Below are positions 24,919 through 33,590 of a stretch of 49,216 bases of DNA, in pieces. Below the pieces are notes generated by a model. That model was given only the letters and a program-made list of their open reading frames with translations, was not told the DNA's origin and did not search any database. This DNA is from an uncultured Rhodospirillales bacterium (GTDB taxonomy: Bacteria; Pseudomonadota; Alphaproteobacteria; Acetobacterales; Acetobacteraceae), in NCBI GenBank assembly GCA_903924855.1, contig CAIYCW010000086.1, positions 1 to 49,216 on the forward strand. The letters run 5' to 3'. The stretch's first letter is position 1. Each line of letters begins with the position of its first letter. The position numbers and the translations under genes were made by a program.

Positions 24919-26649
24919 ATGGCCCTTCTCGACGCCTGCAACCCCGACCTGCTCGACCGCATCCCGCTCAGTGCCCGCAATGTGCTGGATGTCGGCTGCG
25001 GCACTGGCGCAACCCTTGCCGCCTATCGTGCCCGCAACCAGGCCGTACTGCTGTACGGAATCGAGCCGGACCCCGGTGCTGCACAGATCGCCGCCTCGCG
25101 TCTCGATCACGTGCTCTGCGGTCTGCTCGAACCCGCGGTGCCGCCCTTTGGCACCACGCTGTTCGACTGCATCCTCCTGGGTGACAGCCTGCAGCGCATG
25201 GCCGATCCCTGGCGCGCCCTGGCGCTGCTAGCCCGTCAGCTGACCCCGGGTGGCCTGATGCTGCTCTGCGTGCCCAATCTGGAGCATTGGAGCTTCACCC
25301 ACGCCGTGCTGACCGGAAGCTGGAGCTACCAGGAGGAAGGGCTGATGGACCGTGCGCATCTGCGCTGGTTCACCCTCGCCTCGATGGAGGACATGCTGCG
25401 CCGGGCGGGGCTTGCCTGCCTCGATGTCTCCGCCCGGATCTTCGACGCCCCGGCAGCGGCCGCCTTCACCAGCAAGATGGCGCCCGCCCTGCACGCGCTG
25501 GGGCTCGACCCGGCGGAGTATCTGCACCGCGCCACCCCCCTTCAGCATGTCTGGCGCGCCATGCCCGAAGCGTCGGTGCAGCCCGCCATGACGGTGGTGT
25601 CCACCATGCTGGAGCCGGTGGGCGGCGTCAGCGATGTGCGGGTGCTGCAGCCGCTGCAGGCCCTTGGCCGCGAGCCCGGCATTGTCAGCCACGTCATCGC
25701 ACCCGGTGAGACCCCGCAGATCAAGGCAGAAGGGCCACGTATCTTCATCTTTCACCGCCCCTGCCTGGTGGAGCCGAGCGGAATCGAGACCGTGGCCGAC
25801 CTGCTCGCCCAGGATTTCGTGGTGATCTGCGAATTCGACGACCATCCAGATCACCTGCCGGTGCTGCAACGCCCGGATGTGGTCAATTTTCACGCTGTTC
25901 ATGCCATCCAGACCACCACCCCAGCACTCGCCTCGGTTCTGGCCCAGCGCAATCCGCATGTGGCGGTGTTCCCCAACGCGATCGACGAGGCTCGTCCCGC
26001 CCGAAACTTCACCGATCCCAACCGGCTCACCCTGTTCTTCGGCGGTCTCAACCGCGAGCAGGACTGGCCGGATCTGATGCCAGCCCTCAACGCGGTGCTG
26101 GCGGAAGCCGGGGAACGCCTGTTCGTGCGGGTGGTGTCGGATCATCGCTTCTTCACCGCCCTTGCCACACCGCACAAGCACTTCACCCCGCTGTGTGACT
26201 ACAGGACCTATCTCGACCTTTTGGCCACCAGTGACATCTCGCTGATGCCGTTGCGCGACACCGCATTCAATCGCTGCAAATCGGACCTCAAGCATCTGGA
26301 GGCATCGGCCGCCAGGGTGCTCTCACTGGCAAGTCCGGTGGTCTATGACAGCGTCATCGAATCCGGCCGCAACGGGCTGCTGTTCACGGATGGCGATCAC
26401 CTGCAGTCCCAGTTGCGGGCGGTCCTTGCCAATCCATCCTGGGCGCAGTCACTCGCTGAGGCGGCACGGCATGAAACCCTTGCCACGCGCAGCCTTGCCG
26501 AACAGACCCTCGCCCGCCGCAACTGGTATCGCCAGCTCTGGCAGGACCGCGCCACTCTCACCGCCAGCCTTTACGCCCGGGTCCCTGCGCTGCGGCAGGC
26601 CGTCGAACATCGCAAGGCCTGCCAAGGCGCATTTTCGATCTCCAAATGA
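24919..26649 (+). CDS. Fused SAM-dependent methyltransferase and glycosyltransferase-like protein
   Basis: 576 residues. Residues 1-190 are a class I methyltransferase: VLDVGCGTGATLAAY is motif I, followed by YGIEPDPGAAQIAASR, LFDCILLGDSLQRMADPW and LTPGGLMLLCVPNLEHWS. Residues about 250-545 resemble a GT4-like/glycosyltransferase domain with FFGGLNREQDWPDLMPAL, TPLCDYRTYLDLLATSDISLMPL, NRCKSDLKHLEASAARVLSLASPVVYDSVIESGRNGLLF. The second half is the end of a GT-B fold with the nucleotide-sugar-binding Glu region. It probably modifies a glycan or glycoprotein. The acceptor is unknown. 52 bases downstream of mtnP. Confidence 0.8.
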   Translation: MALLDACNPDLLDRIPLSARNVLDVGCGTGATLAAYRARNQAVLLYGIEPDPGAAQIAASRLDHVLCGLLEPAVPPFGTTLFDCILLGDSLQRMADPWRALALLARQLTPGGLMLLCVPNLEHWSFTHAVLTGSWSYQEEGLMDRAHLRWFTLASMEDMLRRAGLACLDVSARIFDAPAAAAFTSKMAPALHALGLDPAEYLHRATPLQHVWRAMPEASVQPAMTVVSTMLEPVGGVSDVRVLQPLQALGREPGIVSHVIAPGETPQIKAEGPRIFIFHRPCLVEPSGIETVADLLAQDFVVICEFDDHPDHLPVLQRPDVVNFHAVHAIQTTTPALASVLAQRNPHVAVFPNAIDEARPARNFTDPNRLTLFFGGLNREQDWPDLMPALNAVLAEAGERLFVRVVSDHRFFTALATPHKHFTPLCDYRTYLDLLATSDISLMPLRDTAFNRCKSDLKHLEASAARVLSLASPVVYDSVIESGRNGLLFTDGDHLQSQLRAVLANPSWAQSLAEAARHETLATRSLAEQTLARRNWYRQLWQDRATLTASLYARVPALRQAVEHRKACQGAFSISK

Positions 26650-26660
26650 CCGAAACGCGA

Positions 26661-26682
26661 CATCAATTGAAGTTTATTGATG
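26661..26682. repeat. Short inverted repeat after the MTase-GT gene
   Basis: CATCAAT and ATTGATG separated by 8 bases (TGAAGTTT), starting 12 bases after the stop. The stem is AT-rich and no T-tract follows, so it is a weak terminator; a regulatory site for the Hpt gene 128 bases downstream is equally possible. Confidence 0.3.
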
Positions 26683-26809
26683 ACGTGTGATGATTTTACC
26701 GATTTGACACGTTTTCGCGAGCGAACATGGTAACCCATGACAATTCCTAAAACCGGATGTCATATCGCTGTGATAGTCCGAATGTGGATTGTAGAAAGGG
26801 CGCAGGCCA

Positions 26810-27226
26810 ATGTTCAGGCAGACTGGTGCAGGCGGGCGGGACACAACGATGATGTATCCTGAGCCAGATTTTGCCGTTCAACTGCGCGAAGATCTGCCCC
26901 CCGAGGACACGCGCCATGTCCTGTCGCTGTTTTCCGGCGATCTTCAGCGCCTCACCGCCGCCATACAGGCGGCCGCGGAAGCGGCCCAGGGGCCGGCCCT
27001 GCGCCGTGCGGCCCATGCGTTGGCGGGCGCCGCCGGTGCCGTCGGCGCCAATGCCTTGGAGCAGACCTGCCGTGCCGTCATGAAGGCCGCAACCGACACT
27101 CAGGCCGATCTGCTCGCGAATTTTCAGGCCATCGAAGCGGCTTCTGTGGCCGCCGGCCTTGCCCTGGAACGCGTGCAACGCGAACTGGCGGCTGATGCGG
27201 CCTCTCTGCCGCGCGGAATGGCCTGA
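26810..27226 (+). CDS. Stand-alone Hpt domain phosphotransfer protein
   Basis: 138 residues, or 125 if ATG 26849 is used. The four-helix Hpt domain shows in LRRAAHALAGAAGAVGANALEQTC, where H69 in AAHALAG is the phospho-accepting His (family AAHxLKGxxxxxGA). The usual Lys after HxL is Ala here. Otherwise the spacing and small residues fit. It would relay phosphate between a hybrid kinase receiver and a response regulator. Its 3' end faces the 3' end of the hybrid kinase gene 32 bases away, and that kinase's own C-terminal Hpt-like domain lacks the His. Confidence 0.75.
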   Translation: MFRQTGAGGRDTTMMYPEPDFAVQLREDLPPEDTRHVLSLFSGDLQRLTAAIQAAAEAAQGPALRRAAHALAGAAGAVGANALEQTCRAVMKAATDTQADLLANFQAIEAASVAAGLALERVQRELAADAASLPRGMA

Positions 27227-27258
27227 GCCAGGCCATCGCCTAGCATCGCGGTCGCAGC

Positions 27259-29151
27259 TCAGAACCCGCGCAACGCACTCCTGCGCCATTGGCGCAGTTC
27301 ATCAAGCCCCGTCACCATCGCGGCGGCAAAGACCTCCACCTGTCCACGGTCCGCATCATTGGGCAGATCAATCGCCGCCCGCGCCGGCCGCATCAGGCCA
27401 TACCGCGCCGCATCCGGGCCGAGGCGGCGCACCGCGGCGCAAAGCGCCGCCAGGTCGTCCCCCTCCTGCAAGGCACGGATCTGTGCGGTCAGATCATTGG
27501 CGCGTGCGATGAATGCATCGATCGCGCGCGCCAGCTCGGCATCCTTCTGGCCATGATTGCGGTGCGAAATCAGAAGCCTGTCGAGCACGGCCGGATCAAA
27601 GCGGCGATTTTCCTGTGCCAGTGGCACGGGTCCAGCCGGAACCGGTGACAACGGAACCGGGCCCGTCACACCCGACACCGGCGCCGCCATACCTGCCAAC
27701 GCCTCCGTCATCGCCTCGATCAGCTTGGCGGCGGAGATCGGCTTGGTGGCAACCCCGTTCATGCCGGCCGTCAGGCAGGCAGCCAGATCCTCAGGTGCCG
27801 TGTTCGCCGTCAGCCCCACAATCGGCGTGCGCCCGGCCTGGCCGCCCAGCGCCCGGATCTGCGATGTCGCCTGCAGCCCGTCCATCTCAGGCATCATCAC
27901 ATCCATCAGGATCAGGTCGAAGCTACCCGATTGCACGGCGCTGACCGCCTCGCTGCCATTCTCCACAGATGTCACATGGTGACCCAGCCGCTCCAGAATG
28001 CGCGTGGCCACCAGCCGGTTGGTCGCATTGTCATCGGCAATCAGCACCCGGCACGGCGTCAGGCCCTGATCAGACGTCTTCGACACCTCCGTCACGGCCA
28101 CTGGCTGCACACGGTCACTGGCACGCCGAGCGCTCAGCACCACATCGAACTGGAACGTGCTGCCATGGCCCTGCCGGCTTTCAACGCCGATATCGCCCCC
28201 CATCTGGCGCACCAGCTGGCGCGAGATGGCAAGTCCCAGCCCGCTGCCACCAAACCGGCGCGAAATCGAACTGTCCGCCTGCTCGAAGGCGGTGAACAAC
28301 CGCTCCATCGCCTCTGGCGAGATCCCGATCCCGGTGTCCGAGACCCGGAACTGCACGCGCACCAAGGCACCATCATCCTCGGTCATGCGCACATCGATGG
28401 AGACCGATCCGGTCTCGGTGAACTTGATGCCGTTGCCCACCAGATTCAGCAGCACCTGGCGCAACCGCGCTGGGTCGCCCGCCGCGCGCAAGGGCAGGTC
28501 GGCGGCCAGATGCAGATTCAGTTCAATGCCTTTGCGCCGCGCCTCCGGCTGCAGCAGGTCGATCGCATTGCGCACCAGACCGCGCAGATCGAACGCAGTG
28601 CGCTCCAGCGTGAGCCTGCCCGCATCCAATCTGGAAAAATCTAGAATATCGTTGACCAGCTGCAGCAGATGCTGGCCGCTTTGCGCGATGATCCCCAGAT
28701 AGTCGCGCTCGTCCGGGCCAATCGGGGTGCCCAAGGGCAGATCCTGCAACAGGGCGGCAAACCCCAGAATCCCGTTCAACGGGGTGCGGATCTCATGGCT
28801 CATCACCGCCAGAAAATCCGCACGTGCCTGTCCGGCCCGATCTGCCGCCGCCCGTGCCTCGGCAAGCTCGCGTGCCTGGGTCTCCTCCGGCCTGCGATCA
28901 GTGCCGATTTCGATCTCCTCGCCAGACGGCATGCGGATCAACCTGCGGTCGAGCATGGCCTCATCCACCGCTTGCAGGGATTTGGCCGCCGCGTTGCGCA
29001 GAATGTCGATGCCAGACGCATCACGTATCACAATGCCCTGCGGCAGCGCCTCGATCAGGGCGCGCAACAGAACCTCATGCGAGGACGCCTCTGGCGTCGG
29101 AAGGGAGGGCGAGGCCGGCATATCGTGAATCTGGTCCCCTCGCATTGGCAA
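27259..29151 (-). CDS. Hybrid sensor histidine kinase with degenerate Hpt domain
   Basis: 630 residues, cytoplasmic, no transmembrane segment. A PAS-like N-terminus (about 25-85), a HisKA domain with H119 in MSHEIRTPLNGILGF, an HATPase domain (N box LNLVGNGIKFTETG, G1 VSDTGIGIS, F box and G2 FGGSGLGLAI), and a receiver with D417 in LILMDVMMPEMDG and K470 in GVATKPIS. Residues about 515-625 resemble an Hpt helix bundle, but the active-site His is replaced (LAALCAAVRRLGPDAARYG; R575 occupies the His position). A separate Hpt protein is encoded convergently. The signal sensed is unknown. Confidence 0.92.
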   Translation of the reverse strand: MPMRGDQIHDMPASPSLPTPEASSHEVLLRALIEALPQGIVIRDASGIDILRNAAAKSLQAVDEAMLDRRLIRMPSGEEIEIGTDRRPEETQARELAEARAAADRAGQARADFLAVMSHEIRTPLNGILGFAALLQDLPLGTPIGPDERDYLGIIAQSGQHLLQLVNDILDFSRLDAGRLTLERTAFDLRGLVRNAIDLLQPEARRKGIELNLHLAADLPLRAAGDPARLRQVLLNLVGNGIKFTETGSVSIDVRMTEDDGALVRVQFRVSDTGIGISPEAMERLFTAFEQADSSISRRFGGSGLGLAISRQLVRQMGGDIGVESRQGHGSTFQFDVVLSARRASDRVQPVAVTEVSKTSDQGLTPCRVLIADDNATNRLVATRILERLGHHVTSVENGSEAVSAVQSGSFDLILMDVMMPEMDGLQATSQIRALGGQAGRTPIVGLTANTAPEDLAACLTAGMNGVATKPISAAKLIEAMTEALAGMAAPVSGVTGPVPLSPVPAGPVPLAQENRRFDPAVLDRLLISHRNHGQKDAELARAIDAFIARANDLTAQIRALQEGDDLAALCAAVRRLGPDAARYGLMRPARAAIDLPNDADRGQVEVFAAAMVTGLDELRQWRRSALRGF

Positions 29152-29299
29152 CGATAACGACTAAATGATCGATCAGTGACGATTTGACCACCGCTTCGCC
29201 ATCAAAATCCGCAGCATTCGCGAAGCCTGATGTTTGCCGCATCCGATGATCGCCACAAATCATCGTGCAGCCTGCGTCAAGACACAAACATGGAGGCAG

Positions 29300-30463
29300 A
29301 TGTCAATCGCTCAAAGCCATAATGCACCGAACCAAACGCTGCCCGATCCAACGCGGCAGCCGGTTTTTGTCACCAGCGAAATCTATCGCTTCTCAACTTA
29401 TGGACCGAAACATCCACTGGCCATCCCCCGTGTCTCCAGCTGCACCGATCTGGTTCGTGCCATGGGCTGGCTCAACCCTGCCATCGTCGTGCAGGCGCCA
29501 ATGGCCCAAGTGTCACAGCTGACCCGGTTTCACGATCCGGCCTATCTGGCGGCCCTTCAGCAGGCCGAGCAGGACCAGTCGGTCAGTGACGCGGTACGCA
29601 CGCGCTACCGCATTGGTGCAGATGGAAATCCGGTCTACCGCGAGGTGTTCAGTAGGCCTGCCACCTCGGCCGGTGGCACCATGCTGGCGGCCAACATGCT
29701 GGCCCATGGCGGCATCATCCATTGCCCGGGCGGCGGCACGCATCATGGCAGGCCCGATCGCGCGAGCGGCTTCTGCTACCTCAACGATCCGGTGCTCGCC
29801 ATCCTGCAATGGCTTGATCTCGGTCTGCGCCGCATCGTCTATCTCGATATCGACGCCCATCACGGCGACGGTGTGCAGGATGCGTTCCACAACGAGCCGC
29901 GCGTGCTGTGCATCAGCGTGCATGAGGCCGGCCGATGGCCCGGCACCGGCCTCGCCTCGGACCGCGGCGGCGGATACGCCCGCAACTTCCCGGTGCCGCA
30001 AGGCTTCAACGACACCGAGATGCGCCATCTGATGCACCATGCCATCTTGCCGATGATCGAGCGGGCGCAGCCCGAGGCCATCCTGCTGCAATCCGGTGCC
30101 GACGCGCTGGAGGAAGACCCGCTGGCCCGGCTGTCACTGTCCAACAACGCCCATCACAGCGTGGTGCGGGCCATCATGAAGCTCACGCCCAGGCTCCTGG
30201 TGGTCGGCGGAGGCGGCTACAATCCCTACACCACCGCCCGATGCTGGGCCGGCATCTGGGCCGCGTTGAATGATTTTCCCATTCCACAGCAAATTCCAAA
30301 GCCGGCCGAGACAGTCCTGCGCGCCCTGGTCTACAACCGCGCGGCCGGACGCAATCCGCCCGAGCACTGGTTCACCACGCTGCAGGATCAGCCGCGCGAG
30401 GGCCCGGTGCGTCAGGAGATCATCGATCTGGCCGCCCAATTCGCCGATGAGGTTCGCCAATGA
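29300..30463 (+). CDS. Histone deacetylase/AcuC-family zinc hydrolase
   Basis: 387 residues. Motifs of class I deacetylases: the active-site CPGGGTHHGRPDRASGFCYLND with tandem His, the metal-binding DIDAHHGDGVQDAF, SVHEAGRWPGTG, LLQSGADALEEDPLARLSLS with the second Asp ligand, and the C-terminal VVGGGGYNPYTTARCW with the transition-state Tyr. Bacterial members deacetylate acetyl-lysine proteins, acetylpolyamines or other amides. ATG 29300 was chosen for GGAGG four bases upstream; an earlier start at 29234 adds 22 poorly fitting residues. It overlaps DUF192 by 4 bases. Confidence 0.93.
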   Translation: MSIAQSHNAPNQTLPDPTRQPVFVTSEIYRFSTYGPKHPLAIPRVSSCTDLVRAMGWLNPAIVVQAPMAQVSQLTRFHDPAYLAALQQAEQDQSVSDAVRTRYRIGADGNPVYREVFSRPATSAGGTMLAANMLAHGGIIHCPGGGTHHGRPDRASGFCYLNDPVLAILQWLDLGLRRIVYLDIDAHHGDGVQDAFHNEPRVLCISVHEAGRWPGTGLASDRGGGYARNFPVPQGFNDTEMRHLMHHAILPMIERAQPEAILLQSGADALEEDPLARLSLSNNAHHSVVRAIMKLTPRLLVVGGGGYNPYTTARCWAGIWAALNDFPIPQQIPKPAETVLRALVYNRAAGRNPPEHWFTTLQDQPREGPVRQEIIDLAAQFADEVRQ

Positions 30464-30948
30464 CATCCCGCCGCACCCTGCTCGCAGCCTGCCTCTCAGC
30501 CCTGATCGCGGCCCCGGTCCTGGCCCAGATCATCAACCCCACCGGCCCCCAGGCCCCGCTTCCCACCGAAAAGCTCACCATCACCACCCATGATGGCCGC
30601 ACCCTGCCATTCGACGTGGAAATGGCGATCACCCAGGATCAGCAGACGGTCGGCCTGATGTTCCGCCCCACCGTGCCGCCTGGCACCGGCATGCTGTTCG
30701 ACTGGGGCTCGGCGCGGGAGAGCGATATGTGGATGCGCAATACCATCGCGCCCCTCGACATGCTCTTCATCGATCCGGACGGCCATATCCATCACATCGC
30801 CGAACACACAGTGCCGCAAAGCCTGGCTGTGATCTCCAGCGGCGGCCCGGTGCGCGCCACGCTCGAAATCGCAGCCGGCAGTGCCGAGAAACTCGATATC
30901 CGGGTGGGCGACGTGGTGCACCAGCGCATCTTCGGCAACGCGCCCTGA
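30460..30948 (+). CDS. DUF192 secreted protein
   Basis: 162 residues with a Sec signal peptide (residues 1-22, ending VLAQ). The DUF192 signature is clear: [22 protein letters not shown], then [21 protein letters not shown] and a C-terminal [10 protein letters not shown]. It is a small beta-structured periplasmic domain of unknown function. It overlaps the deacetylase gene (ATGA), giving a two-gene operon, and is followed by tRNA-Pro after 63 bases. Confidence 0.92.
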   Translation: MTSRRTLLAACLSALIAAPVLAQIINPTGPQAPLPTEKLTITTHDGRTLPFDVEMAITQDQQTVGLMFRPTVPPGTGMLFDWGSARESDMWMRNTIAPLDMLFIDPDGHIHHIAEHTVPQSLAVISSGGPVRATLEIAAGSAEKLDIRVGDVVHQRIFGNAP

Positions 30949-31011
30949 TGGGCAGCACCGCTTTCGCCGCGCTTGCAACCAACCGCGCGTAAAACTAGGG
31001 TCGCGCCAAGT

Positions 31012-31088
31012 CGGGGCGTGGCGCAGCCTGGTAGCGCATCTGCTTTGGGAGCAGAGGGCCGGAGGTTCGAATCCTCTCGCCCCGACCA
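31012..31088 (+). tRNA. tRNA-Pro(TGG)
   Basis: 77-nt cloverleaf: acceptor CGGGGCG/CGCCCCG with discriminator A and encoded CCA, anticodon stem TCTGC/GCAGA enclosing TTTGGGA with anticodon TGG, and T-arm GGAGG-TTCGAAT-CCTCT. Confidence 0.97.
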
Positions 31089-31131
31089 ACCTCAGCCACA
31101 GGCTTGGGTGCCACGCTTCAGGAAGATCTTC

Positions 31132-31440
31132 ATGTCCGCTCGTGCACGCATCTACCGCAAACCCAAAACCGCCATGCAATCCGGCCCCGCCGGCCAGGAT
31201 TGGCTGCTGGAATTCGCGCCCTCCGAGCCAAGACGTCCAGACCCGCTGATGGGCTGGATCGGCAGCGGGGACACCGCGTCTCAACTGCGCCTGCATTTTG
31301 AAACGCGCGACGAGGCCATCGCCTATGCGCAGCGTGAAGGCCTTGCCTTCGATGTCGAACTGCCGCACGAGCGCCGCATCAAGCCCAAGGCCTATGCCGA
31401 TAATTTCCGCTTCGGTCGTCCGGAAAACTGGACCCACTGA
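31132..31440 (+). CDS. NADH-ubiquinone oxidoreductase accessory subunit, NDUFS4-like
   Basis: 102 residues. The pattern is the ETC complex I conserved region: ARIYRKPKTAMQSGPA, WLLEFAP, DPLMGWIGSGDTASQLRL, FETRDEAIAYAQREGLAFDV and a C-terminal KAYADNFRFGRPENWTH. This accessory subunit is shared by mitochondria and alphaproteobacteria and stabilises the N-module region of complex I. The nuo operon itself is not in the window. AGGAAG precedes ATG 31132. It lies between two tRNA genes. Confidence 0.92.
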   Translation: MSARARIYRKPKTAMQSGPAGQDWLLEFAPSEPRRPDPLMGWIGSGDTASQLRLHFETRDEAIAYAQREGLAFDVELPHERRIKPKAYADNFRFGRPENWTH

Positions 31441-31489
31441 CGACGTAGAACGCCTTGGCTGGCGATGCTTCAACGCCGCTGCACCTTGG

Positions 31490-31566
31490 GCGCCCTTAGC
31501 TCAGTTGGATAGAGCAACAGCCTTCTAAGCTGTGGGTCGGTGGTTCGAATCCACCAGGGCGCGCCA
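31490..31566 (+). tRNA. tRNA-Arg(TCT)
   Basis: 77-nt cloverleaf: acceptor GCGCCCT/AGGGCGC, discriminator G, encoded CCA; D-arm GCTC-AGTTGGATA-GAGC; anticodon stem ACAGC/GCTGT enclosing CTTCTAA with anticodon TCT; T-arm GGTGG-TTCGAAT-CCACC. It decodes AGA. Confidence 0.97.
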
Positions 31567-31594
31567 GAATTTCAACTGGGAACCGCCGCCAGAG

Positions 31595-31993
31595 TCAGCC
31601 TGTGATGCCCAGAAGAACCTCGTTCCACAGACCGTCGCGCCGATAGCTGAGTGACTGGGCGAATTTGCGCACCAGAACCAGGCCAAGCCCCCCCAGCGGC
31701 GCATCATCCAGATTGGTGGACAGCGCGTTCGGGGCAGCACCGATCGGGTCGAATGCCCGGCCATTGTCCGCAACGCGCACCGAGACGCCACTTGGCGCAG
31801 GTGCCACATCCACCTCGATCGAAAGCGGTGCATCGCTTGCCGGCCGCGCATGCAGCACGACATTCGCCACCAACTCCTCAAGGCAGAGCTGCACCGCGTA
31901 AAGCTGCGACGGTGTCATGTTCATCTGCTGTGCCAGTTGATCCACCCAGGCAGACAGGCGCACCAGCTCCGCAAGCTCCGGATAAAGTCGCAT
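31595..31993 (-). CDS. RsbW-like serine kinase/anti-sigma-type HATPase
   Basis: 132 residues of the HATPase_c_2 (RsbW/SpoIIAB) kind. The N box is QLCLEELVANVVLHA (E40, N44), the G1 box is VRVADNGRAFDP and the G2 box is GGLGLVLVRKFAQSLSYRRDG. Such proteins bind and phosphorylate a STAS antagonist and hold a target (often a sigma factor) inactive. ATG 31993 has AGGAG five bases upstream. A GTG at 32035 would overlap the STAS stop (GTGA) and add 14 residues, so coupling by overlap is also possible. It lies downstream of the STAS gene on the same strand. Confidence 0.88.
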   Translation of the reverse strand: MRLYPELAELVRLSAWVDQLAQQMNMTPSQLYAVQLCLEELVANVVLHARPASDAPLSIEVDVAPAPSGVSVRVADNGRAFDPIGAAPNALSTNLDDAPLGGLGLVLVRKFAQSLSYRRDGLWNEVLLGITG

Positions 31994-32031
31994 CGATTCT
32001 CCTGTGGCGGGCCAGTCACCAGCCATATTGG

Positions 32032-32370
32032 TCACGAGGCCAAAATTCTTTCCGCTTCGGCCCGGTCGTGGACAACCGGAATCAAGACATCCGTACCGCT
32101 GGCATGCAGAACCTCAGCAACAAGACTGTTCGGCGCCAGCAACACCATCTTTCCTGACCGTGAATGTATTGACTTGGCACCCATAATCAAGGTTCGCAAA
32201 CCCATGGAGGCCAAAAATTCAACGCCGCTCATGTCAACAATTATCAATCTACAATCTTGAACGATGGAGTTGAATTCAATATCAATATCCATCGCCCCTT
32301 TCATGTCCATTTTTCCAATCAAAGCAACCAAAATGGTGCCAGACGGCAAGTTTTGAACAGATATATTCAT
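32032..32370 (-). CDS. STAS-domain anti-sigma factor antagonist
   Basis: 112 residues, a single STAS domain. Residues CRLIIVDMSGVEFLASMGLRTL match the SpoIIAA/RsbV phosphorylation motif, with S55 in LASMG at the place of the regulated Ser. Partner is probably the RsbW-like kinase encoded next, and the PP2C enzyme of the divergent operon is the expected phosphatase. The gene is only about 46% GC by hand count, with A/T-ending codons in its 5' two thirds, unlike its GC-rich neighbours. This could reflect foreign origin or selection on the divergent promoter DNA. Confidence 0.9.
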   Translation of the reverse strand: MNISVQNLPSGTILVALIGKMDMKGAMDIDIEFNSIVQDCRLIIVDMSGVEFLASMGLRTLIMGAKSIHSRSGKMVLLAPNSLVAEVLHASGTDVLIPVVHDRAEAERILAS

Positions 32371-32654
32371 CGTAAATTCTCGTGAATTATTGAATTAATC
32401 ATATCGAATTGGAATTTTTGTGCTTGATAAATTTCATGTTTCGAATACCCTGTGTTCCACAAGCTTGCGGACTGTGGTCGCCACAATTTGGCAAGTCGAC
32501 GCCATTCCCATCGTGCTCATGCGATCGACCGGATCGCGTGGCAAGGGACAAATATGTTGCAACCGTTCACAGCCCGGACATGTCTGGCCGTCGGAACCAT
32601 TGAAATTGCTTTGAATCAGACAGCTAGACCAGGTCCATTGCACAGGCGGAACCC
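32371..32654. promoter_or_regulatory. AT-rich divergent region between STAS and REC-DUF3369
   Basis: 284 bases with no convincing gene. The 90 bases next to the STAS start are about 31% GC, then composition returns to normal. A near-palindrome around CGGACATGTC (32574-32587) lies about 70 bases before the REC-DUF3369 start. No canonical sigma-54 or EcfG-type promoter was recognised by eye. Confidence 0.5.
32574..32587. promoter_or_regulatory. Near-palindrome sharing CGGACATGTC with the flagellin upstream site
   Basis: CCGGACATGTCTGG is symmetrical around ACATGT except for one base pair. Its core CGGACATGTC also occurs inside the perfect palindrome at 8651-8664. It is a candidate binding site only. 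Confidence 0.3.
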
Positions 32655-33590
32655 ATGAGCCAGACGCAGGACGATCTCGCCTTCATCGATGAATCAGACG
32701 TGGCGGCCAGCACGCCACGTGTCAGCGCCTGGAAGGTGCTGATCGTCGATGATGATGAACAGATCCACGCCGTCACCCGCATGGTGCTGCACGATTTCAC
32801 CTTCCGCGATCTGCCGCTCGAATTCCTCTCCGCGCACTCCGCCGCCGAAGGTGCCGCCCTGATCGCAGCCAATCCAGACATCGCAGTCTGCTTTCTCGAC
32901 GTGGTGATGGAAACCGATCACGCAGGCCTCGACCTCGCCCACGACATCCGCGGCAAGTTCAAGAACCCGTTCATGCGGATCATCCTGCGCACCGGCCAGC
33001 CAGGGCAGGCGCCGGAGCGGCGCGTGATCGTCGAATACGACATCAACGACTACAAGGAAAAATCAGAGCTCACCGCGCAGAAGCTGTTCAGCACGATGGT
33101 CACGGCGCTTCGCTCCTACAAGGATATCATGACCATCGAGGCCAGCAGGCGTGGCCTTGAAAAGATCATCACCTCATGCGCCGAGCTGTTCCGCATCCGC
33201 GCCATGGAGCCCTTCCTGTCCGGCCTGCTGTTGCAACTCGGCTCCCTGCTCGAAGTCGGCGTCGATGCCGTCATGGTCAGCGCTCGCCAGAGCCATGGCA
33301 GCACACAGCTCTCCCAGATGAGCGTGGTCGGCGCCTCCGGCCGGTTCGCAGCCCTCGGCGGCCAGTCCGCAACCGAGCTCGCCGCCGATATCCAGGCGCA
33401 GGTGGCCGATGTCATCAACAGCCGTGCCAGCCGGTTTCGCGATCGGCAAAGCGTGATCTATTTCCACTCCAACCCCGATCGCGTCACCGTCCTCTACATG
33501 GAGACCGACCGCAGACTTGTCGCAGTCGATCACCGGCTGATCGAGCTGTTCTGCAGCAATGCCAGCATCGGCCTCGATCTCGTGCAATGA
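32655..33590 (+). CDS. Response regulator with DUF3369 domain, no output domain
   Basis: 311 residues. The receiver (about 25-150) has acidic DDD at 32-34, phospho-acceptor D82 in CFLDVVME, and a long insert reading MRIILRTGQPGQAPERRVI, the DUF3369-associated linker. DYKEKSELTAQKLFSTMVTALRSYKD follows, then the DUF3369 GAF-like region (about 170-311) ending NASIGLDLVQ. DUF3369 usually links a receiver to a kinase, cyclase or HD-GYP output; nothing follows here. It probably works as an intermediate or decoy receiver with the kinase encoded next (ATGA overlap). Confidence 0.92.
   Translation: MSQTQDDLAFIDESDVAASTPRVSAWKVLIVDDDEQIHAVTRMVLHDFTFRDLPLEFLSAHSAAEGAALIAANPDIAVCFLDVVMETDHAGLDLAHDIRGKFKNPFMRIILRTGQPGQAPERRVIVEYDINDYKEKSELTAQKLFSTMVTALRSYKDIMTIEASRRGLEKIITSCAELFRIRAMEPFLSGLLLQLGSLLEVGVDAVMVSARQSHGSTQLSQMSVVGASGRFAALGGQSATELAADIQAQVADVINSRASRFRDRQSVIYFHSNPDRVTVLYMETDRRLVAVDHRLIELFCSNASIGLDLVQ

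Noticed and set aside
26661..26682. Inverted repeat CATCAAT/ATTGATG as a terminator or operator of note
   Set aside because: Stem is only 7 bp and AT-rich with no T-tract; listed as a low-confidence repeat but not argued as a finding.
32409..32658. Several 60-70-codon frames between STAS and REC-DUF3369
   Set aside because: They overlap one another on different frames, lack ribosome sites and conserved features, and fall in apparent promoter DNA.
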